From NCBI RefSeq assembly GCF_900116445.1, contig NZ_FPBH01000012.1:1-64000 (forward strand): 64,000 bases of DNA. The letters run 5' to 3'. The translations under genes and the position numbers were made by a program. Source of the DNA: Paraburkholderia aspalathi (GTDB lineage Bacteria; Pseudomonadota; Gammaproteobacteria; Burkholderiales; Burkholderiaceae). Shown here piece by piece: positions 44,004 through 51,195 of this stretch. Position 1 is the first letter of the stretch, and the number at the start of each line of letters is the position of its first letter. The notes under the pieces are model-generated. The model saw nothing but the letters and a program-made list of their open reading frames with translations. It was not told the origin of the DNA and did no database searches.

Positions 44004-46289
44004 ATGAAGTTTCGTTTTCCCGTCGTCATCATTGACGAAGATTTTCGCTCCGAGAATATCTCGGGTTCCGGCATCCGGGCTTTGGCCGAAGCTATCGAGA
44101 AAGAAGGCGCGGAAGTGCTCGGGCTGACGAGCTACGGCGACCTGACTTCGTTCGCGCAGCAGTCGAGCCGCGCGTCGTGTTTCATCCTGTCGATCGACGA
44201 CGACGAATTGCTGCCGTACGTCGATAACGTGGTGGTGGAAGGCGAGACGCCGGAACTGGCGGCCGCGATCATCGCGCTGCGCGCGTTCGTGACCGAAGTG
44301 CGCCGCCGCAACGCCGACATTCCGATCTTCCTGTACGGCGAAACGCGCACCTCGCGCCACCTGCCGAACGACATCCTGCGCGAACTGCACGGCTTCATCC
44401 ACATGTTCGAGGACACGCCGGAGTTCGTTGCGCGCCACATCATCCGCGAAACCAAGGTGTACCTGGATTCGCTCGCGCCGCCGTTCTTCAAGGAACTGGT
44501 GCAGTACGCGGACGAAGGCTCGTATTCATGGCATTGCCCGGGGCACTCGGGCGGCGTCGCGTTCCTGAAGAGCCCGCTTGGCCAGATGTTCCACCAGTTC
44601 TTCGGCGAGAACATGCTGCGCGCCGACGTGTGTAATGCCGTCGACGAACTCGGTCAGCTGCTCGATCACACCGGCCCGATTGCCGCCTCCGAGCGCAATG
44701 CTGCGCGCATCTTTAGCGCGGACCACGTGTTCTTCGTGACTAACGGCACCTCGACCTCGAACAAGATCGTCTGGCACGGTACGGTTGCACCGGGCGACAT
44801 CGTGCTGGTGGACCGCAATTGCCACAAGTCGATCCTGCACGCGATCACGATGACGGGCGCGATTCCGGTGTTCCTCACGCCGACGCGCAATAACTTCGGC
44901 ATCATCGGCCCGATTCCGCGCAGCGAATTCGAGCCGGAAAACATCAAGAAGAAGATCCTGGCGAATCCGTTCGCCCGCGAAGCGTTGGCCAAGAATCCGG
45001 ACCTGAAGCCGCGCATCCTGACCATCACGCAGAGCACTTATGACGGCGTGATCTACAACGTCGAGATGATCAAGGAGATGCTCGGCGACTGGCTCGACAC
45101 GCTGCACTTCGACGAAGCGTGGCTGCCGCATGCCGAGTTCCACGAGTTCTATCAGGACATGCACGCGATCGGCGCCGGCCGTCCGCGTATTGGCGCACTG
45201 GTGTTCGCCACGCACTCCACGCACAAGCTGCTGGCCGGTATTTCGCAGGCTTCGCAGATCGTCGTGCAGGATTCGAAGAACAGCCGCTTCGACAAGCATC
45301 GCTTCAACGAAGCCTATCTGATGCACACCTCGACCAGCCCGCAGTACGCGATCATCGCCTCGTGCGACGTGGCCGCGGCAATGATGGAAGCGCCGGGCGG
45401 CACGGCTCTGGTTGAAGAGTCGATTGCCGAAGCGTTGGATTTCCGCCGCGCGATGAGCAAGGTCGACGCCGAATACGGCGACGACTGGTTCTTCAAGGTG
45501 TGGGGCCCGGAGACGTTCGCGGAAGAAGGCATCGGCTCGCGCGAAGACTGGATGCTGCGCCCGAACGATGCATGGCACGGCTTCGGCCCGCTCGCCGACG
45601 GTTTCAACATGCTGGACCCGATCAAGGCGACCATCGTCACGCCGGGTTTGGATATGGACGGCGGTTTCGGCGAATCCGGCATTCCGGCTGCGATTGTCAC
45701 GAAGTATCTGGCCGAACACGGCATCATCGTCGAGAAGACCGGCCTGTATTCGTTCTTCATCATGTTCACGATCGGCATCACCAAGGGTCGCTGGAATTCG
45801 ATGGTGACGGAGTTGCAGCAGTTCAAGGACGACTACGACAACAACCAGCCGCTGTGGCGCGTGCTGCCCGAGTTCGTCTCGCATCATCCGATGTACGAGC
45901 GTGTCGGTCTGCGCGATCTGTGCGAGCAGATTCACAGCGTGTACCGCGCGAACGACATTGCGCGCCTGACGACCGAGATGTACCTGTCGAGCATGGAACC
46001 GGCAATGAAGCCGTCGGACGCGTTCGCCAAGCTCGCGCACCGCGAGATCGACCGGGTACCGATCGACGAACTCGAAGGCCGCGTCACGTCGATCCTGTTG
46101 ACGCCATATCCGCCGGGTATTCCGCTGCTGATTCCGGGCGAGCGCTTCAACAAGACCATCGTCAACTATCTGCGTTTCGCGCGCGAGTTCAACGAGCGCT
46201 TCCCGGGTTTCCACACGGATATCCACGGGCTTGTCGGCGAAACCATCAACGGGCGCATCGAATACTTCGTCGATTGCGTGCGCGCCTGA
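44004..46289 (+). CDS. Orn/Lys/Arg decarboxylase (PLP, class III group)
   Basis: A 761-residue decarboxylase of the large AdiA/LdcC/SpeF group. It has an N-terminal response-regulator-like wing domain (about 1-130), a PLP core, and a C-terminal domain. The cofactor Lys is Lys408 in FATHSTHKLLAGISQAS, and SWHCPGHSGGVAFLKSP and TNGTSTSNKIV are family signatures. The length is closest to arginine decarboxylase AdiA, but lysine and ornithine cannot be excluded by eye. Such enzymes consume protons in acid resistance or make polyamines; no antiporter gene is adjacent, which leaves the role open. Confidence 0.92.
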   Translation: MKFRFPVVIIDEDFRSENISGSGIRALAEAIEKEGAEVLGLTSYGDLTSFAQQSSRASCFILSIDDDELLPYVDNVVVEGETPELAAAIIALRAFVTEVRRRNADIPIFLYGETRTSRHLPNDILRELHGFIHMFEDTPEFVARHIIRETKVYLDSLAPPFFKELVQYADEGSYSWHCPGHSGGVAFLKSPLGQMFHQFFGENMLRADVCNAVDELGQLLDHTGPIAASERNAARIFSADHVFFVTNGTSTSNKIVWHGTVAPGDIVLVDRNCHKSILHAITMTGAIPVFLTPTRNNFGIIGPIPRSEFEPENIKKKILANPFAREALAKNPDLKPRILTITQSTYDGVIYNVEMIKEMLGDWLDTLHFDEAWLPHAEFHEFYQDMHAIGAGRPRIGALVFATHSTHKLLAGISQASQIVVQDSKNSRFDKHRFNEAYLMHTSTSPQYAIIASCDVAAAMMEAPGGTALVEESIAEALDFRRAMSKVDAEYGDDWFFKVWGPETFAEEGIGSREDWMLRPNDAWHGFGPLADGFNMLDPIKATIVTPGLDMDGGFGESGIPAAIVTKYLAEHGIIVEKTGLYSFFIMFTIGITKGRWNSMVTELQQFKDDYDNNQPLWRVLPEFVSHHPMYERVGLRDLCEQIHSVYRANDIARLTTEMYLSSMEPAMKPSDAFAKLAHREIDRVPIDELEGRVTSILLTPYPPGIPLLIPGERFNKTIVNYLRFAREFNERFPGFHTDIHGLVGETINGRIEYFVDCVRA

Positions 46290-46291
46290 CG

Positions 46292-47035
46292 ATGTGGGTG
46301 GTGAAGTCCCTGCTGGGTGCTGACGGCTGGCGGCGCGCGTTTGGCGCGCTGACCCTGACGTCGGCGCTGTCGGTGGCCGTGCTCGGCATCGCGCCGCTTC
46401 AGGCGCATGCCGAAGTCGCCGCGGCCGACCCGATCGACGCGTCGATGCGCACCTGTCTGGCGCGCAGTGACATGTCGTCGACGGCGGGGCAGGTGCAGTG
46501 TATGGACAACGCGCGAATCGGCTGGAAGGCCGCGTTGGACGGCGCGTGGCAGCAGCTTCAGGCGAAGTTGCCGCCGGCGCAACGCAACGCATGGGAAAAG
46601 AGTCAGGCAAGCTGGCTTGCCTCGCGTGATGTCGAGAAGCAGTTGCTCGCTGCCGTGTTCGAGACGACACACGGCACGATGTATGTGCTGGCCGAAGCCG
46701 ACATGCAATTACAGCCGGTGCGTGACCGCGCGCTTGCGCTGCGCAGCGCCCTGGCCAAGGTCAGCGCCGGCGGCGGAGACTCACAGCGCCGTCTGCGCGC
46801 CTGTACGGCGGACGCGCAATGCGAGCACGCGATGTTCGATCTGAACCGCTATTACCGCCGCTTGCAAGCAAAGATGCCGGCGCGCTCGCGCCCGACGCTT
46901 GCACGTGCCCAAAAGGCCTGGACTGCGTATCTCAACGCCGCCACGCCGGTGATCGATGAAAACAGCCGCATCGATATCATCGGTGCGCGGGTGGCGACGC
47001 TCAAACGCTTGTCGGAGACGGTCGGCAACAGCTGA
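46292..47035 (+). CDS. LprI-like (DUF1311) secreted protein with two repeats
   Basis: A 247-residue secreted protein with a signal peptide (LTLTSALSVAVLGIAPLQAH). It has two related helical modules of the DUF1311/LprI type: ALDGAWQQLQAKLPPAQRNA with the following QASWLASRD (about 80-110), and YYRRLQAKMPARSRPTLARAQ with KAWTAYLNA (about 190-220). Four Cys residues may form two disulfides. LprI proteins inhibit lysozyme, but no activity is shown for this one. The ATG at 46292 follows the decarboxylase stop by two bases. Confidence 0.78.
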   Translation: MWVVKSLLGADGWRRAFGALTLTSALSVAVLGIAPLQAHAEVAAADPIDASMRTCLARSDMSSTAGQVQCMDNARIGWKAALDGAWQQLQAKLPPAQRNAWEKSQASWLASRDVEKQLLAAVFETTHGTMYVLAEADMQLQPVRDRALALRSALAKVSAGGGDSQRRLRACTADAQCEHAMFDLNRYYRRLQAKMPARSRPTLARAQKAWTAYLNAATPVIDENSRIDIIGARVATLKRLSETVGNS

Positions 47036-47046
47036 GTGTTCGCGGC

Positions 47047-47973
47047 TTACGTGAGCACATGGCTTTCGGCTTGCGACGCGGGCCGCGCAACGGCCGGCTC
47101 TCCTAGCAGATCACGCATGGCGTCTTCGATGCCGAGCGACATCGATTCGAGCGCGAGGTCGTTGTCGTCGATGCCGAAGGGCTCTTCGATCTGCGCGGCG
47201 ATCGCTTCGTGCGCCATGAAGGTGTACGCGACGAACACCGCGAAGACTGGCGTGAAGATCCCGATGCTGTCGACCAGTCCGAACGGCAGGGACGCACAGA
47301 AGAAATACACCGTGCGGTGAATCATCACCGAGTAGGCGAAGGGCAGCGGCGTCGACACGATGCGCTCGCAACCGCCGATCACATCCGACAGACCATTCAG
47401 ATTCCGATCGAAGGCGAGCACTGCCATCGGATCGATCGCGCCTGTTTGCGCGTGGCGCTGCACCCATTCCCCGAGAAACAGCAGGAGTGTTGCCGGTTTG
47501 TAGCGCGACGCTATGACGCGGTCAAACAGCGCCTTGGGCAGGCGATCCGCGAGATCTTCACGCGGATCGCTGTCGCGGAGCTGGTGGCGTAGGGCATGGG
47601 GGAGGGCGCTGAGGGCGGCGACGAACTCCTTGATGTCTTCCTTTGGCAGCTGTTTATTTTGCAGCGTGAGGGCCTGGCGGGTGAGCGAGCGGGACTCGTT
47701 CAGGAGCTGGCCCCAGAGCTTGCGGGCTTCCCACCAGCGGTCGTAGCTGGCGTTGTTCCGGAAGCCTAGAAACACGGCTAACGCTATGCCTAGCAGGGAG
47801 AATGGGGTGGTGGTGTTTAGGTTGAGCGAGACTGGCAGCAGGTGGTCGTGGGCGGCGACCGCGACGATCGCGATGCAGAAAATGAGGAATAGCCTGGGCA
47901 GCAGTTGCGGGAGGACGGAGCCTCTCCAGGCAAGCAGCATGCGGAACCAATGGAGGTGGGGGCGGATGATCAT
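47047..47973 (-). CDS. Bestrophin-like membrane channel
   Basis: A 308-residue inner-membrane protein of the bestrophin/RFP-TM family (YneE type). The head MIIRPHLHWFRMLLAWRGSV, the segment LLGIALAVFLGFRNNASYDR WWEAR with the conserved family Trp pair, and a C-terminal region DDNDLALESMSLGIEDAMRD are typical. Hydrophobic helices lie around residues 24-45, 60-75, 215-235 and 240-260. Bacterial members form pentameric anion or cation channels. It lies 10 bp from the convergent LprI-like gene. Immediately upstream is an inverted repeat copy, so its promoter may be crowded. Confidence 0.9.
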   Translation of the reverse strand: MIIRPHLHWFRMLLAWRGSVLPQLLPRLFLIFCIAIVAVAAHDHLLPVSLNLNTTTPFSLLGIALAVFLGFRNNASYDRWWEARKLWGQLLNESRSLTRQALTLQNKQLPKEDIKEFVAALSALPHALRHQLRDSDPREDLADRLPKALFDRVIASRYKPATLLLFLGEWVQRHAQTGAIDPMAVLAFDRNLNGLSDVIGGCERIVSTPLPFAYSVMIHRTVYFFCASLPFGLVDSIGIFTPVFAVFVAYTFMAHEAIAAQIEEPFGIDDNDLALESMSLGIEDAMRDLLGEPAVARPASQAESHVLT

Positions 47974-48034
47974 CGCAGCGGGGGTTTTGCCTTCGGCGGG
48001 TGGGGGTCTATTATCGCTAATGGTGGTGGGGCAT
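47974..48034. other. Short promoter gap before bestrophin-like gene
   Basis: Sixty-one bases separate the bestrophin start from the repeat edge. They include a TATTATCGCTAAT stretch on the plus strand that could hold promoter elements in reverse. No other feature was seen. Confidence 0.35.
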
Positions 48035-48306
48035 GGTTTTTTTTGCCTTTGGCGGCGGCATTGGTCGTGTTCTTAGGGCTTTGGGCTTTCCTTGATCTGG
48101 GTTTGGTGCCTTTCCTTGTTTTGGTAGTGGTCTATTAGCGTTGCCCCTGTGCGGGGCGGCACTTACTTTCTTTGCCGCCGCAAAGAAAGATAAGCAAAGA
48201 AAGCGGCTAGAAGCCCCTGCTAAGTGGGCACCGTGGTCTGCTACGGGTAGTGGTGCGACTGGAATCCGTGTTCTCGCACATTCCGCGTTAGTGACAAAGG
48301 ACTCAT
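48035..48306 (-). repeat. Dispersed repeat, copy 2 (inverted)
   Basis: This is the inverse complement of 50078-50371 and of the left-edge copy at 1-178. Shared blocks are the CTTTCTTTGC/GCAAAGAAAG hairpin (about 48171-48195) and the tract around GTGTTCTCGCACATTCCG followed by GTGACAAAGG. The outer block (48225-48306) is absent from the left-edge copy only because the window begins there. It faces the right-hand copy across an island of about 1.8 kb. Confidence 0.85.
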
Positions 48307-48580
48307 CAGCTCCCACTCCGCACTGCGTGCGTCGCGGACGGGTATGCATGGGAAACCCGGGGCTTCGTTCAAGATCTATGGGAGCCGTCGGCTTCGCCTC
48401 GGCGAGGCGCTCTGCACTCACCTGGGAACCCTAACTTCAAATGATATGGCAGGCGCCTTGCAATCACGGTCACGGCACGGGTGCCGTTGCCGTTCCAACA
48501 GTGTTCTCGCACACTCTGCCTTGGTGGCAAGGCAGTCATATCTCCAGATTAAGCCAGTCACGGCAAAACCATCTATTTAC
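48307..48580 (+). repeat. Mosaic of decayed repeat modules
   Basis: About 270 bp without a credible gene. At 48499-48542 it holds a second, degenerate form of the GTGTTCTCGCACA...GTGGCAAGG...GTCATA module seen in the flanking repeat. Short direct runs (CGGTCACGGCACGG) also occur. The small open frames here read through repeat sequence and look incidental. Confidence 0.6.
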
Positions 48581-48612
48581 AACATAAAAAGGCGCTAGCG
48601 CCTTTTTATGTT
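48581..48612. terminator. Perfect 32-bp palindromic terminator
   Basis: The whole of 48581-48612 is its own reverse complement, with centre GGCGCTAGCGCC flanked by A5 and T5 and AACAT/ATGTT arms. It forms a strong hairpin with a T-run on either strand. It lies just beyond the stop (48638) of the minus-strand gene pair, which it should terminate. Confidence 0.88.
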
Positions 48613-48637
48613 CGTAGCCTAGTACCGCGGGTTTTTG

Positions 48638-49090
48638 TCAGTGTGCTGTTGCAATAGGGCGCGTGATCGTTTTAAAGCGTCCCTGCCTGTTGCGCATGGT
48701 TCCCATTGCGCGCATGCCTCTGCAGTTCTCCGGTGCCCTCTGCGTGGCCTTCGCCAGAAGGTTCGCTGCGCGACGCGCGGTAATGCAGCGTTGGGGTACT
48801 CCCTTCGCATCAAGCGCGATGATCTGGTACAACTCGTGATCAATTTCGACTTCTCGCCGATAATCCTCGCCAGTGTCGATCAGTACTTCCAGCAATTTTC
48901 GCTGACGATGCCGCTCTTCCCTCGTTACCGCCGGACTCCTGAATATCGAGGCCGCAAGCGTAACTAACTTGTCCAGTTGGCTTAGTTGCCGGTCAACAAG
49001 TCCGAAAGCAGACAGGGCAAGTTTTTCGTACTGAAGTGCGTCAACAGGTGGGCGCGATGTGGTTCGTGAATTCTTGGCGGATTTACTCAT
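48638..49090 (-). CDS. Hypothetical protein of the repeat island
   Basis: A 150-residue protein I do not recognise. The ATG at 49088-49090 has a strong AGGGAGA ribosome-binding site eight bases upstream and overlaps the previous ORF's stop (ATGA), and a perfect terminator follows the stop. These points favour a real gene. Residues about 17-95 look helical and charged (ALQYEKLALSAFGLVDRQLS, then REERHRQRKLLEVLIDTGE), with no signal peptide or membrane helix. The last 45 residues are basic (AARRANLLAK-like, many Arg). GC content is lower than in neighbours, suggesting acquired DNA. Function cannot be assigned. Confidence 0.6.
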   Translation of the reverse strand: MSKSAKNSRTTSRPPVDALQYEKLALSAFGLVDRQLSQLDKLVTLAASIFRSPAVTREERHRQRKLLEVLIDTGEDYRREVEIDHELYQIIALDAKGVPQRCITARRAANLLAKATQRAPENCRGMRAMGTMRNRQGRFKTITRPIATAH

Positions 49091-49533
49091 GGCGCGATCT
49101 CCCTGAAACTTACCTGGACCGCCCGACGCACTAGCTTGTAGTTTGCAAAGTGGTGAGCGGGCTCAATGACAAGGTTGGCGACCGGTGCCAAACGAAAACC
49201 GGCAGGCCCGAAGGCCTCCCCATCACGGCCCGCCCATAAGACGCGCAGAGATAGACACAGACCTGCCGAGACAGGTCTGCGTTTGGCAACAGGCCGCCAA
49301 GCCTGACCGTCGTTGTTTTGACGGCGAATTGAGTTTAAAACGTATCGTTTCGCGAGTGATCGCCTGCCTGGGCTAAAGAGCGTGGGAAACCACCATTTCC
49401 GAAATTTCCCAAACGCGCGCCCAAACACAGGACTACAGCACCGAAGAAACTTCAGCAAAGAAACGGAGTATTGATAGATAACGGACCGCGACGTCGCGCG
49501 AAGCGCGACGGGGCAAACGCTTCCGGCGAGCAC
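49087..49533 (-). CDS. Hypothetical ORF within repeat module D1
   Basis: An open frame of 148 codons from a GTG, all inside one copy of a 490-bp duplicated module. It encodes a basic, Arg- and Trp-rich protein (GRAFGKFRKWWFPTLFSPGR, then WAGRDGEAFGPAGF and IEPAHHFANY). Its stop overlaps the next gene's start by four bases. The sister module carries the same residues broken by frameshifts. The pattern loosely recalls short phage Ash/Icd-like ORFs, an unverified impression. It may be a coupling leader and not a functional protein. Confidence 0.4.
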   Translation of the reverse strand: MLAGSVCPVALRATSRSVIYQYSVSLLKFLRCCSPVFGRAFGKFRKWWFPTLFSPGRRSLAKRYVLNSIRRQNNDGQAWRPVAKRRPVSAGLCLSLRVLWAGRDGEAFGPAGFRLAPVANLVIEPAHHFANYKLVRRAVQVSFREIAP

Positions 49534-49640
49534 GAAGTGTGAGACGGGAGGTATGACGTCCTTGTCACTAACGCCGAATGCGAGAGAACACAGATTCCAG
49601 ATGCACCACTACCCGTTGCAGGCTACGGTGCCCACTTAGC
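49148..49640 (-). repeat. Island module D1
   Basis: About 493 bp sharing long identical runs with 49681-50165 in the same orientation. Examples are GGTGAGCGGGCTCA, CACGGCCCGCCCATA, and a nearly unbroken 200-bp stretch from ACGGCGAATTGAG to GCAAACGCTTCCGG. It has a 17-bp insertion (about 49495-49511) that the sister lacks. Its right end (GTATGACGTCCTTGTCAC to CACTACCCG) is the same sequence as the outer block of the flanking repeats. Confidence 0.85.
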
Positions 49641-50150
49641 ATTAGCGGTCTGAGCGCACACAGCTCGCTCATATTTGCGCTGTGGTGAGCGGGCTCAGTG
49701 ATACGGTTGGCAGACTGGCACCACAGCAAACCAGCAGACCCGAAGATCTCCCTATCACGGCCCGCCCATAGCAAGAAGACGCGCTGAAACAGACGCACGA
49801 CCTGCCGGGGCAGGAGTACGTGCGTGGTGTGCAGGCTGCCAAGCCCGGCCATCGCTGACTCGACGGCGAATTGAGTTTAAAACGTATCGTTTCGCGAGTG
49901 ATCGCCTGCCTGGGCTAAAGAGCGTGGGAAACCACCATTTCCGAAATTTCCCAAACGCGCGCCCGAACACAGAACTACAGCACCGAAGAAACTTCAGCAA
50001 AGAAACGGAGCATTGATAGATAACCGACCGCGACGGGGCAAACGCTTCCGGCGAGCACGAAGTGTGAGACGGGAAGTATGACGTCCTTGTCACTGACGCC
50101 GAATGCGAGAGAGCACAGATTCCAGATGCACCACTACCCGTAGCAGACAA
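49568..50150 (-). pseudogene. Frameshifted second copy of the D1 ORF
   Basis: Module D2 encodes the same residues as the D1 ORF but in two frames. An upstream part at 49755-50150 carries GRAFGKFRKWWFPTLFSPGR, and a downstream part at 49568-49852 carries WAGRDREIFGSAGL and ITEPAHHSAN. At least one indel between the copies breaks the frame. Either D2 is a decayed copy, or neither module is protein-coding and the resemblance is DNA-level only. Confidence 0.45.
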
Positions 50151-50165
50151 TGGTGCCCGCTTAGC
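49681..50165 (-). repeat. Island module D2
   Basis: The tandem partner of D1, about 485 bp long and separated from it by about 40 bp. The central 200 bp are almost identical, while the edges next to the TGGTGAGCGGG end have diverged more. It merges on its right into the dispersed repeat copy 3. Confidence 0.85.
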
Positions 50166-50371
50166 AGGGGCTTCTAGCCGCTTTCTTTGCTTATCTTTCT
50201 TTGCTTATCTTTCTTTGCGGCGGCAAAGAAAGTAAGTGCCGCCCCGCACAGGGGCAACACTAATAGACCACTAACAAATCAAGGAAAGGCACCAAAGCCA
50301 GAACAAGGAAAGCCCAAAGCCCTAAGAACACGGCCAAAACAAGCGCCGCAAAAGGCAAAACAAAAACCTCA
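50078..50371 (+). repeat. Dispersed repeat, copy 3
   Basis: The direct counterpart of copy 1 and inverse of copy 2. It has one extra tandem unit of TTTCTTTGCTTATC before the CTTTCTTTGC/GCAAAGAAAG hairpin (two extra pyrimidine-rich units at about 50184-50214), so the unit count varies between copies. Its CA-rich tail ends at the cobA stop codon, as copy 1 ends at the cbiX stop. Confidence 0.87.
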
Positions 50372-51121
50372 AGCAGCCACCAACATCCCATCCGCGGAGC
50401 GCCCCACCTGCTGCCGAGCAGCAAACGCCTCCCCGATCATCAAAAGACTAGGCTGCGAAGCATCAAGCCACTGCTGAGCCTCGCCACAAGCGAGGCCCGA
50501 AAGCGTAAGAGTAAGCATCCGCTCACGAGGCGTACTACACGCCTCCACAATCGCCACAGGAGTCGCGCCATCGCGCCCAGCATCAATCAACTCTTGCGCT
50601 ATCTCAGGCCCGCTATCCCGCCCCATATAGAACACGAGCGAATCCGCATTCACCTGCTCCCGAATCGCCGCAGTATCAGCCGCCCGGCTATGCGTAGCCA
50701 ACGCAACACTGCGAGACACGCCGCGAAGCGTCAACGACCGCTTCAACGTCGCCGCACTGGCAAGCGCCGCCGTAATCCCAGGCACCACCTCATACTCGAT
50801 ACCCGCCGCCTCAAGCGCCCGCATCTCCTCATCAGCACGCCCAAACAACATCGGATCACCGCCCTTCAGGCGCACCACCACGTCGTGCTCAAGCGCAGCA
50901 TCGACAATCTGCTTGTTGATGAACTGCTGCGCCGTCGACAACTGCCCGCACCGCTTGCCAACCGCAATCCGCCGCGCGTGAGAGGGTGCGTAGTCGAGCA
51001 TTGCCGGCTCGACAAGCGCGTCGTGCAACACGACATCCGCCGTGCCGAGCAGCCGCGCGCCGCGCACCGTGATGAGATCCGCGGCCCCTGGCCCTGCACC
51101 GATCAGATACACCTTACCCAT
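50369..51121 (-). CDS. cobA: Uroporphyrinogen-III C-methyltransferase
   Basis: A 250-residue SAM-dependent enzyme converting uroporphyrinogen III to precorrin-2, the branch point for siroheme and B12. The glycine-rich head GKVYLIGAGPGAADLITVRG, VVVRLKGGDPMLFGR, VPGITAALASAATL and the TLTLRGVSRSVALATHS segment are diagnostic. It lacks the CysG dehydrogenase/chelatase domain, which matches a separate CbiX at the left edge. It is the last gene of the sulfur operon, 74 bp after cysN, and supplies siroheme precursor to CysI. I start at the ATG at 51121; one 15 bp earlier is possible. Confidence 0.94.
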   Translation of the reverse strand: MGKVYLIGAGPGAADLITVRGARLLGTADVVLHDALVEPAMLDYAPSHARRIAVGKRCGQLSTAQQFINKQIVDAALEHDVVVRLKGGDPMLFGRADEEMRALEAAGIEYEVVPGITAALASAATLKRSLTLRGVSRSVALATHSRAADTAAIREQVNADSLVFYMGRDSGPEIAQELIDAGRDGATPVAIVEACSTPRERMLTLTLSGLACGEAQQWLDASQPSLLMIGEAFAARQQVGRSADGMLVAA

Positions 51122-51195
51122 TCGCCTTAACCCCATTCGTCCAGTTCGTGCGAAACCCGAAGCCGCGAGCGCGCGTTAGTTGCCCAGTCGGTGAC

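Noticed and set aside
44526..46670. A 714-codon open frame opposite the decarboxylase gene
   Set aside because: Antisense shadow of a clear PLP enzyme; composition typical of reverse-frame translations.
48141..48434. A 97-codon ORF beginning in the inverted repeat
   Set aside because: It reads straight through repeat sequence and has no family resemblance; repeat content explains it.
49087..49533. Assignment of the island ORF to the phage Ash/Icd-like family
   Set aside because: Only a vague compositional resemblance (Trp/Arg-rich short ORF); no clear motif match, so not claimed.
48035..50371. CRISPR array
   Set aside because: The repeats are long, few and irregular, with no regular spacer arrangement or cas genes.
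48035..50371. Insertion sequence with transposase
   Set aside because: No transposase-like protein is encoded; only the repeat architecture resembles a mobile element.
50187..50477. A 96-codon ORF over repeat copy 3
   Set aside because: The same repeat-derived peptide also appears from copy 2; judged incidental.
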